Shown: in pieces, positions 6,543 to 12,723 of the stretch | Numbering within the stretch: position 1 is the stretch's first letter | Layout: every line of letters begins with the position of its first letter | DNA from: CAWVVV01 sp964629165 | GTDB lineage: Bacteria; Verrucomicrobiota; Verrucomicrobiia; Opitutales; Oceanipulchritudinaceae | Direction of reading: 5' to 3' | DNA length: 12,723 bases | Assembly: GCA_964629165.1 (NCBI GenBank) | Contig: CAZVQJ010000071.1 | Location: forward strand, 1-12,723 | Program-made: the position numbers and the translations under genes | Notes under the pieces: model-generated | Databases searched by the model: none | The model's input: only the letters and a program-made list of their open reading frames with translations | What the model was told of the DNA's origin: nothing

Positions 6543-9220
6543 CAGTCCTTCCGCAGACGCATGTACCAGAAAGCCGGCTCGATATTGTGAATACCCGGCA
6601 TGACCGTAATCGAACTCGCGGTGTCGACCGGCGGATTCTCGTTTAAAACGTTCCGAACGCCCAACGTAAAGGTGAGATCAGTAAACCCGCGATAGACGAT
6701 CTGCGGATTAAAACGCCAGTGCGGCTCCACGTCGACCGGGTAGTATAGATCCTCATACGCCCCGACATAATCCATGAAGAGGAATGTGCTCCAGTCCTTT
6801 CCCTCCCATCCGAGGGTTCCCCGACCGCGCCATCTTGGCTGGCCCCAGCTACCGCTCCATTCATACCGGTTTCCGAACGAATCCTGATGCCTGAAGCTGT
6901 CCACGAAGGTCGCTTCCGCCCGGATCTGGAATTTTCCGAAGCGCTCGGAAGCAATCCGGTATTCTCCGGCAAGGTCAACGCCTTGGACCGCCTGCCCCTC
7001 GAGGTTGTGCCATTGCGTCGAAACATGACTGATCACACCGATGCTTTGGCCAGGCGCGGGCGCCAGGCGGGTGATGAACCGGTCGAAAAAAGGATCTCCC
7101 GCATTGGCCACGATCTGAGCCGCCCCGATGCTGGAAATGACGTCCCTCTGCTTGAATCGCCAGAGATCAACGCTCAATACGAATCCACGCAGCACCGGCG
7201 CAAACTGCTCGAAATCGACGACTGCACCGAAATAGTGGCTTTCGGTCTTTTCGGCGTCGAGGCCGGGATTGCCGCCCCCGATCGCGCGGATCCGCTCCGG
7301 AGGATCATCCGGACGCAACGGATCGAGGACGGGAACGGACGTGAAGCTGGTGCTCCCCCCGCTGTGGAGGTACCCGAGATCGGGCGCACGGAAACTCTCC
7401 CCGTAGGACGCCCGCAGGACGAGCCCGCCGAACAGTTCCGCCCGAACGCCAATCTTGGGTTTCCAAGCATCTCCGAAATCCGAGTACGATTCGTAGCGCC
7501 CCGCAACCTGCATTTCGATCGCGTCGTAGATCGGCACACTGAGCTCGGTGAAAACGGAGGCGACGTCGCGGTCCCCGGAAATGCTGGAACTCTGGCTGCC
7601 GCCCACAATGTTTCCGCTTTCGCTGTCGTTCGATCGGTCCGACTCCAGTTCTTCAAAACGATATTCTCCTCCGACCGCCATCCTGACCGTCCCGAGGGCT
7701 CCCAACTGGACAAGGTCACCGGACGTCTTGAAATCCAGCGACCAGAGCTCGAAACGATCCTTATCCCGATTCACCCCCGAGATATAATCGACGATGCGCG
7801 GATCGCTGAGCCCGAACGGATTGGCGTACAACACTTCACCTTCGATTTCCACTCCCCGTAACGCCTTCTGGAGAAGATCATCGAACACTGCCTTCCGCTG
7901 CAGATTGATGGCTTCCGAGCTGGTGTAGAGGACGCCACTGTCAAAGGTCCATCCGGACGAGATCGTCCCTTTCAGCCCGGCCACGATTCGGGGCGTATCG
8001 ACACGAACATCGTCGGTCCACGGCCCCACCTGTCGCAACCGCCAGCGGACATCCATCAGGTCGGCACCGAATGGATTGTATGGATTATCAGATGGAAGGA
8101 CCAGCTGCCCGTCAGGACCATCCCCATTTTCATCCGTGAAAAAAACCGGCGTCGAGGCGGAGACGATCTCCCGTTCATGGCGACGCATGCTGGTCTCAAG
8201 ATAGAGGTCGAGTGTGTTTCCCACCGCATATTCCATCCTGCCGTGGAATCCTGTCTCGCGCTCCTTCGGGAACAGGCCCGTCTCCTCCTGGTAATTATAC
8301 GGTTTGTACACCGCCTCGAAATCTTCGACACCGAGAATCGTCTCCGGGCCCGGCAGCGATTCGTATGCGTGTGCGTCGGGGATCCCGGCGAAGGATGCCA
8401 TTCCGTAGGGAAACTGGGGGAATCTGGCGGGATCCACGTCAAAGACGTTCGCAGAGACATTGGCGGAGGAACGCAGGTCGTCGCTGCCGACAGAACGGCC
8501 GTCCGCGTCGTCAGTGTAAGAAAGGTCTCTCCCTTCGATCGACTGGCGTTCACGATAGTCCACCGTATACACGATCCTCATACTGCCCGATCGCGTGCCA
8601 CCGAGAACCGAAAGTCCCCACTCCAGGCTGTCGGTATCAACGGTGTTTCCAATCCGGAATTCCGTCGTGAAACCGCCATAGGCATCCACGAGATCCACAT
8701 TGATGACACCCGCCACCGCATCCGAACCATAGATGGCCGAGGCACCATCCTTGAGCACATCGATGTTCCGGATCGCGGCCGATGGAATGTTCCCCAGATT
8801 CACCATCGACTGAAAGCCGTCAGAACCCGGCACCGGATAGGGCGCTGTCCGTCGGCCATTCAGAAGCAGGAGCGTGTTGTTGTTGCCGAGTCCGCGAAGA
8901 TTCACCGACGAAGCACCCGGCGCATAGCTGCCCCCTGAATCCGCCGGGACGACGCTGTATCCGCTCACCATCGGGAGCGAGCGAATGACCGCGTCCGCCG
9001 TTGAGAATCCGCTCTGATCAAGGATCTCCCGCGAGATCCGGATGACCGGACTGACGGGCTCGAGGTCGAGCCGTGCGATGTGCGAACCCGTGACAACGAA
9101 GGGTTCCAGCTCCACCACAACATCATCTTCCTGACCCAGCGCCAGGACCACCGTGGGAGCGGCAACGATGCAGGCCAAGAGCAACCTCCAGAAAAGTCGG
9201 CGACCCCCTCGATGACTCAT
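6539..9220 (-). CDS. TonB-dependent outer-membrane receptor
   Basis: The protein is a 22-strand-barrel-type receptor with an N-terminal plug, energised by TonB-ExbBD to import a ligand across the outer membrane. From the ATG at 9220 it has 893 residues. It begins with a signal peptide (MSHRGGRR followed by a hydrophobic run to VVLALG), then a TonB-box-like PFVVTG at 40-45. The plug follows with VNLRGLG (106-112), LLNGRR (119-124) and IDVLKDGASAIYGSDAVAGV (153-172), and the rest is barrel. The C-terminus ends in an aromatic residue (Trp) after a WYMRLRK stretch, as expected for barrel assembly. An ATG at 9262 would add 14 residues; an AGGAG touches it with no spacing, so 9220, at the signal peptide, is preferred, though its own ribosome site is weak. 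The stop overlaps the oleC start by 4 bases. The ligand is unknown; the barrel gives no clear siderophore, B12 or sugar signature. Confidence 0.92.
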   Translation of the reverse strand: MSHRGGRRLFWRLLLACIVAAPTVVLALGQEDDVVVELEPFVVTGSHIARLDLEPVSPVIRISREILDQSGFSTADAVIRSLPMVSGYSVVPADSGGSYAPGASSVNLRGLGNNNTLLLLNGRRTAPYPVPGSDGFQSMVNLGNIPSAAIRNIDVLKDGASAIYGSDAVAGVINVDLVDAYGGFTTEFRIGNTVDTDSLEWGLSVLGGTRSGSMRIVYTVDYRERQSIEGRDLSYTDDADGRSVGSDDLRSSANVSANVFDVDPARFPQFPYGMASFAGIPDAHAYESLPGPETILGVEDFEAVYKPYNYQEETGLFPKERETGFHGRMEYAVGNTLDLYLETSMRRHEREIVSASTPVFFTDENGDGPDGQLVLPSDNPYNPFGADLMDVRWRLRQVGPWTDDVRVDTPRIVAGLKGTISSGWTFDSGVLYTSSEAINLQRKAVFDDLLQKALRGVEIEGEVLYANPFGLSDPRIVDYISGVNRDKDRFELWSLDFKTSGDLVQLGALGTVRMAVGGEYRFEELESDRSNDSESGNIVGGSQSSSISGDRDVASVFTELSVPIYDAIEMQVAGRYESYSDFGDAWKPKIGVRAELFGGLVLRASYGESFRAPDLGYLHSGGSTSFTSVPVLDPLRPDDPPERIRAIGGGNPGLDAEKTESHYFGAVVDFEQFAPVLRGFVLSVDLWRFKQRDVISSIGAAQIVANAGDPFFDRFITRLAPAPGQSIGVISHVSTQWHNLEGQAVQGVDLAGEYRIASERFGKFQIRAEATFVDSFRHQDSFGNRYEWSGSWGQPRWRGRGTLGWEGKDWSTFLFMDYVGAYEDLYYPVDVEPHWRFNPQIVYRGFTDLTFTLGVRNVLNENPPVDTASSITVMPGIHNIEPAFWYMRLRKDW

Positions 9221-9348
9221 ACTGGTTGATCCGGTTGGTCGTGCAACGACAGTGGCTGGCATCTCCTACGCATGAAGCGGGCCACTGTTGGAACGCCCCC
9301 GTCCCGATGACAATCCTTATTCCGGAATCCGGACTGAATGACCCCGCT

Positions 9349-9386
9349 GTGCCCGATCCCGCGGTTGGCGCGCGGGCACGCGCCGA
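9349..9386 (-). other. Two mutually exclusive hairpins upstream of the receptor gene
   Basis: GTGCCCG (9349-9355) is the exact reverse complement of CGGGCAC (9373-9379). GGCGCG (9367-9372) is the exact reverse complement of CGCGCC (9379-9384), extendable by a wobble and an A-T pair. The right arm of the first hairpin lies in the loop of the second, so only one can form at a time. If the receptor mRNA starts upstream of here, this would be in its leader, about 130 bases before the start codon. A regulatory role is speculative. Confidence 0.3.
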
Positions 9387-9496
9387 AGGGTCGAGAATAT
9401 CTCCATCACGGAAATCATCTCCGTCCGTCGCGGCCATTGCACATCGGCCCCGTTTGCTCCCGCCGCCCTTTCATTCAACATCACTTGCCGCCCTAC

Positions 9497-9649
9497 TCAG
9501 GTTTTCTCCTCGCGGTAAATTTGACGTATCACCCGGCGACCCCAGCGCGACTCGAGCAGGTTCTGCTGGCCGAGAAGCCGCACCCATGAGCGCACATAGT
9601 GCCAAATCCTGTGAATTCCGTGTGTTCGCTTGTTCGATAATATCGCCAT
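9497..9649 (-). CDS. Possible 50-residue basic protein or gene remnant, not recognised
   Basis: On the minus strand an ATG at 9649 opens 50 codons to TGA at 9497-9499. An in-frame TGA lies seven codons upstream of the start, so it is not obviously the tail of a longer intact gene. The second half, WVRLLGQQNLLESRWGRR followed by VIRQIYREE, looks like real protein: an amphipathic basic helix with mostly G/C third positions. The first 15 residues look less coding-like. No Shine-Dalgarno precedes the ATG. It could be a small gene, the conserved tail of a decayed gene, or a chance frame. The other two frames of this strand over the same stretch look less protein-like. I do not know the family. Confidence 0.3.
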   Translation of the reverse strand: MAILSNKRTHGIHRIWHYVRSWVRLLGQQNLLESRWGRRVIRQIYREEKT

Positions 9650-9876
9650 GGATTCATTATCTCAAAACTGTTGGACATTGCAAGCACGAGGGGCTTCTGC
9701 AGAGACTCGGCCGGAAGACCGGACCCGTTGGCATTCATAAAGATGCGAATGAGCAAAAGACATTTTCAAAGCGTAAGCACTAATTGTGCCATTATTGTCA
9801 TCCCGCGAGGACCAGACTGGATGGAAGATGGAAAGAAGCTTGGCCCCGGCGAGAGCCGTATTTTGAGTGCAGGCCA

Positions 9877-12024
9877 GTGATCGCCGAGGAACAACTGCGG
9901 GAGGCTCTCCTCCGCCATTTCGGGTTCGAAGTTTTCCGCCCTGCGCAGGAAGCCATCGTCGCATCCGTCTGCAACGGACGCGATACGCTTGTGGTGATGC
10001 CGACAGGAGGGGGCAAATCCCTTTGCTATCAACTGCCCGCGTTGATCCGCGAGGGTCTCACGCTGGTTGTTTCTCCGCTCATTGCCCTGATGAAGGATCA
10101 AGTCGATGGCCTCGCCGCCCGCGGCATCCCCGCGACCTTCATCAACAGTTCGCTGCCCCCCGACGAGCAGTCGGACCGCATCCGGCGGATGGCGGCGGGC
10201 GAATACCAGCTCGTCTATGTCGCGCCCGAGAGATTCCGTCACCGGTATTTCGTCGACCGACTGCGCTCGTTGAAGCTCAGTTTTGTGGCCATCGACGAGG
10301 CCCATTGCGTGAGCCAGTGGGGCCACGATTTCCGCCCTGATTATCTGCGCGTGGGGGAAGCGATCAGGGATCTCGGTCATCCCCCCACAAGCGCGTTCAC
10401 GGCGACGGCGACGCCCGAGGTGCGAGACGACATCGTGCGGTTTCTCGGCCTTCGCAACCCCCAGATATTCGTAACCGGCTTTGCCCGCCCGAACCTCAGC
10501 TTTGCGGTCCGCGAGACCAGCAAGAAAGCCGAGAAGTTCGCGGCGATCAGTCGACTCATCGCGGAACACCAGACCGGCATCATTTACTGCGCCACGCGAA
10601 AGCGGGTGGACGAGGTTTCCGATCATCTCAACGAATGGCACCTTCCGCACATTGCCTACCATGGCGGACTCAGCGACGAGGAGCGCGAGGAGCTGCAAAA
10701 CCGCTTCATCCGCGGCGACGTCGGAGTAGCCGTCGCGACAAACGCCTTCGGGATGGGCATCGACCGGGCCGACCTGCGCTTCGTCGCCCATTTTGAACTT
10801 CCAGGCAGCGTCGAGGCATATTATCAGGAAGCAGGCCGGGCCGGCCGCGATGGACTGCCTGCCCATTGTGTCCTGCTCTACAATTACGCCGACCGGAGGA
10901 CGCAGGATTTTTTCATCGATGGTTCGAACCCGTCTCCCGAATTTATCCGCGGCGTCTATCATCAGCTCCTCGAGATGGCGGACGAGCAGTCCGAGATCCG
11001 GCGAACGGTCCAGGACCTGACGGAGGCGATGGGGGGCAAGAACAGCATGATGGTCGGATCGGCCCTGAAACACCTTGCCGATGCCGGCGTCATCGAGCGC
11101 TTCGATATTCCCGGGCAGCGCCTTCGGGGAACCCGCTTGCTCCGCCCCGAGGTGCTTCCTTTCCGGGTGGAACTAGAGGAAGCGGCGATCGGGGAAAAAG
11201 AACGACGGGATCGGGCCAAACTCGACGCGGTCATCAGCTACGCAACCACCCGCCGCTGTCGGCAGTCGTGGATGCGCTCCTACTTCGGGGAGGAGAGCGC
11301 AACCGCCTGCCACCGGTGCGACCATTGCCAACGTTCCGCGAGCGAACGGGCCCGACCACTCAATGAGGAAGAAGGCGTCCTTCTGCGGAAGCTCCTCAGT
11401 GGAGTCGCCCGGATGAGCGACCGAAAGGCACAGGATGAATGGATCCCCCGCTTTGGCCGCGGCTTGATCCTCCAGATGCTCGCCGGGAGCCACGACCAGA
11501 AGACGCAGCAGTTCAACCTCGATCGACTCAGCACCTTCGGCCTTCTCAAGGACGTCCGCCTCCCCTATCTGCGGAAGATCTTCGATGCGGCCGTCGATGC
11601 GGGATATATCACCAGTACAGGCGGCACTCGTCCGCTCGTGACCCTCTCCCCGATGGGCTCTGCCGTCATGCGCGGCAAGTTGCGCCCGGAGCTCGTCTGG
11701 CCGGGCGAAGAGAAGCGTCCGCCACGCTCGCTCCGCAATTCCCGAAAACAAGCCCTCGACCTCGATGGCGAGGAGACCGATGAGGATCTCCTTGCGAAAC
11801 TGAAACACAAGCGCCTCCAACTGGCGAAAGCGCGGGGAAACAGCCCTGTCTACACCATCTTGCCCAACCGCGCACTGGAAGGGCTCGCCGCCCTCCAGCC
11901 CAAGACGGTCGAAGAGGCTCTCAATATTCCAGGAATTGGCCCCGCAAAAGCACGATCCGTTGTCCCGACATTTCTGCGAGTGATCCTGGCCCACACGCAT
12001 GCCGAAGATGTCCGTTCACAATAA
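9877..12024 (+). CDS. recQ: ATP-dependent DNA helicase RecQ with HRDC domain
   Basis: RecQ is a 3'-5' superfamily 2 DNA helicase acting in recombination and fork repair. From GTG 9877 the protein has 715 residues. It shows FRPAQ (20-24), Walker A PTGGGKS (42-48), DEAHCVSQWGHDFRP (from 140), FTATATP, YCATRKRVDEVSDHL, the motif V/VI block ATNAFGMGIDRADL to QEAGRAGRDG (about 285-325), and a zinc-binding set Cys461, Cys478, Cys481, Cys484. After these come a winged-helix RQC domain and a C-terminal HRDC domain (about 640-708, containing IPGIGPAKAR). It is longer than the 609-residue E. coli enzyme, mainly through the linker before HRDC. The frame is open back to a TTG at 9784, but those 31 codons (Cys/Arg-rich, unlike the family) are probably untranslated. 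GTG 9877 fits the usual RecQ N-terminus and is preceded by a short AGG. It is divergent from the receptor gene and convergent with cysJ. Confidence 0.96.
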   Translation: MIAEEQLREALLRHFGFEVFRPAQEAIVASVCNGRDTLVVMPTGGGKSLCYQLPALIREGLTLVVSPLIALMKDQVDGLAARGIPATFINSSLPPDEQSDRIRRMAAGEYQLVYVAPERFRHRYFVDRLRSLKLSFVAIDEAHCVSQWGHDFRPDYLRVGEAIRDLGHPPTSAFTATATPEVRDDIVRFLGLRNPQIFVTGFARPNLSFAVRETSKKAEKFAAISRLIAEHQTGIIYCATRKRVDEVSDHLNEWHLPHIAYHGGLSDEEREELQNRFIRGDVGVAVATNAFGMGIDRADLRFVAHFELPGSVEAYYQEAGRAGRDGLPAHCVLLYNYADRRTQDFFIDGSNPSPEFIRGVYHQLLEMADEQSEIRRTVQDLTEAMGGKNSMMVGSALKHLADAGVIERFDIPGQRLRGTRLLRPEVLPFRVELEEAAIGEKERRDRAKLDAVISYATTRRCRQSWMRSYFGEESATACHRCDHCQRSASERARPLNEEEGVLLRKLLSGVARMSDRKAQDEWIPRFGRGLILQMLAGSHDQKTQQFNLDRLSTFGLLKDVRLPYLRKIFDAAVDAGYITSTGGTRPLVTLSPMGSAVMRGKLRPELVWPGEEKRPPRSLRNSRKQALDLDGEETDEDLLAKLKHKRLQLAKARGNSPVYTILPNRALEGLAALQPKTVEEALNIPGIGPAKARSVVPTFLRVILAHTHAEDVRSQ

Positions 12025-12064
12025 GCCCGCGCCAACCGATGCTCGGCCCCTCACCCGACGCGGA

Positions 12065-12085
12065 GCCATCATCCCCCCTGATGGC
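12065..12085. terminator. Candidate hairpin between convergent recQ and cysJ
   Basis: GCCATCA (12065-12071) is the exact reverse complement of TGATGGC (12079-12085), with the loop TCCCCCC. A second, alternative stem, GGCCGG (12083-12088) with CCGGCC (12110-12115), overlaps it. The 130-base gap between the two stops is where a two-way terminator would be expected. There is no T-tract on either strand. Confidence 0.35.
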
Positions 12086-12154
12086 CGGGTCCGACAGATC
12101 CGAGGGAGTCCGGCCCCTTGTCGAAAGAGGCCCGCCAGGTTCCACTCGGAAACC

Positions 12155-12723
12155 TCAGTAGACGTCGCGCTGGTAGCGCTTCGACTTCTGTAGATCCTTC
12201 ACGTAGGCTTCGGCCGCTTCGGCCGATTTGCCACCGACCTCCGCAACCAGGTTGATCAGTGTCTGGTGCACATCCTTCGCCATGCGGGAGGCATCGCCGC
12301 AGACATAGAAATGAGCCCCTTCCTCCAACCAGGCATAGATATCCTTAGCCTTCTCCTGAATGCGGTGCTGCACATAGACCTTCTGGTCGGTGTCGCGAGA
12401 GAACGCGACGTCCATCCGCGTGAGAACCCCTCCTTTCAGGTATTTCTGCCATTCCGCCTGATAGAGGAAATCGTGCTGGAAATTCCAATCGCCGAAAAAC
12501 AGCCAGTTTTTCCCTCCGGCACCGGTTTCCGCACGTTCCTCGATAAAGGCGCGGAACGGGGCGATCCCAGTTCCCGGCCCCACCATGATGACCGGTGTAT
12601 TCGGATCGTCGGGCAGCTTGAAGTTCTTGTTACGGTGCAGATAGATCGGAACGGCATCTCCCACGCCCACCCGATCGGCGAAATACGTTGAGCAGACGCC
12701 CTTGCGGTCGCGTCCGTGCGCGT
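12155..12723 (-). CDS. cysJ: Sulfite reductase [NADPH] flavoprotein, alpha component, C-terminal part
   Basis: CysJ passes electrons from NADPH through FAD and FMN to the CysI hemoprotein, which reduces sulfite to sulfide in assimilatory sulfur metabolism. The gene is cut by the right edge; 189 codons are visible and the frame is open to 12723. The visible part is the end of the FAD domain (KGVCSTYFADR) and the NADPH-binding domain of the ferredoxin-reductase type: MVGPGTGIAPFRAFIEER, LFFGDWNFQHDFLY, FSRDTDQKVYVQHRI and FYVCGDASRMAKDVH. It closes with RYQRDVY, identical to my recollection of the E. coli CysJ C-terminus. The FMN (flavodoxin-like) domain would lie beyond the window. A GTG at 12670 is internal, not a start. 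Other diflavin reductases (P450 reductase, nitric oxide synthase type) share the fold, but this ending favours CysJ. Confidence 0.93.
   Translation of the reverse strand, partial: AHGRDRKGVCSTYFADRVGVGDAVPIYLHRNKNFKLPDDPNTPVIMVGPGTGIAPFRAFIEERAETGAGGKNWLFFGDWNFQHDFLYQAEWQKYLKGGVLTRMDVAFSRDTDQKVYVQHRIQEKAKDIYAWLEEGAHFYVCGDASRMAKDVHQTLINLVAEVGGKSAEAAEAYVKDLQKSKRYQRDVY

Larger units (their letters stand above)
9221..9876. other. About 650-base region between the divergent receptor operon and recQ
   Basis: The region should hold the promoters for both the leftward receptor-ole set and rightward recQ. I saw no convincing -35/-10 pair on either strand. It does hold a 10-base palindrome ATTCCGGAAT (9319-9328), competing hairpins at 9349-9386, a palindrome CGATAATATCG (9635-9645) and a 50-codon minus-strand ORF (9497-9649). 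The rightward 185-codon open frame across it is Pro/Ser/Arg-rich and looks like chance openness of GC-rich DNA. No cobalamin riboswitch box was found upstream of the receptor. Confidence 0.6.

Noticed and set aside
5154..6590. A 478-codon plus-strand open frame opposite oleC
   Set aside because: It is Arg/His/Pro-rich, shows no family features and lies antisense to the well-supported oleC.
9221..9500. A cobalamin riboswitch upstream of the TonB receptor
   Set aside because: GCCACTG appears at 9281-9287 but on the plus strand, opposite to the receptor mRNA, and the rest of the B12 box is missing.
9618..9645. A LexA-type SOS box before recQ (TGTTC repeated, next to CGATAATATCG)
   Set aside because: The two TGTTC copies are a direct repeat, not the inverted TGTTC-N4-GAACA arrangement I recall for this phylum, and the site is over 200 bases from the recQ start.
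9226..9783. A 185-codon plus-strand open frame across the receptor-recQ gap
   Set aside because: Its composition is Pro/Ser/Arg-rich without domain or motif, it has no ribosome site, it starts inside the receptor's upstream region and it matches the chance openness seen in all frames of this GC-rich DNA.
9784..9876. N-terminal extension of RecQ from TTG 9784
   Set aside because: The 31 extra residues are unlike RecQ N-termini, and the family's usual start matches GTG 9877.

Overview
The window is a GC-rich bacterial chromosome segment. It most resembles the Verrucomicrobiota, possibly Opitutales. The grounds are a four-helix-bundle 'suffix' gene of a type I associate with that group, a TonB receptor with a PFVVTG-type TonB box, and an oleC/oleD pair. 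The assignment rests on protein style recalled from memory, not on a 16S gene or a search. No tRNA, rRNA, CRISPR array, insertion sequence or phage gene was found.

Layout. (1) Positions 1-1133, plus strand: the end of a DUF4810 lipoprotein gene, then a GNA1162/DUF799 lipoprotein gene. These are two members of a conserved lipoprotein trio whose CsgG-like member would lie just left of the window. (2) 1359-1997, plus: a four-helix-bundle protein with a suffix domain. Its linker is built from two period-9 nucleotide arrays facing each other. (3) 2088-2998, plus: metF behind a near-perfect AT-rich palindrome that ends 8 bases before the start codon. (4) 9220 down to 3012, minus: a tightly packed set of TonB-dependent receptor, oleC, oleD and a PIG-L/LmbE deacetylase. 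The first junction is a 4-base GTGA overlap, the second a 1-base TGATG overlap, the third a 10-base gap. (5) 9221-9876: about 650 bases between divergent genes, holding a possible 50-codon ORF and some inverted repeats. (6) 9877-12024, plus: a RecQ helicase with HRDC domain. (7) 12155 to the right edge, minus: the C-terminal third of CysJ, converging on recQ.

How the genes work together. OleD reduces a 2-alkyl-3-ketoacid and OleC closes the hydroxy acid to a beta-lactone, the middle steps of long-chain olefin synthesis. The condensing enzyme OleA and the decarboxylase OleB are not in the window. The packing suggests that the receptor, OleC, OleD and the deacetylase are co-expressed. An outer-membrane receptor and a deacetylase attached to a split ole set is the most unusual arrangement here. 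MetF and CysJ both serve sulfur and methionine metabolism but are far apart and not in one operon.
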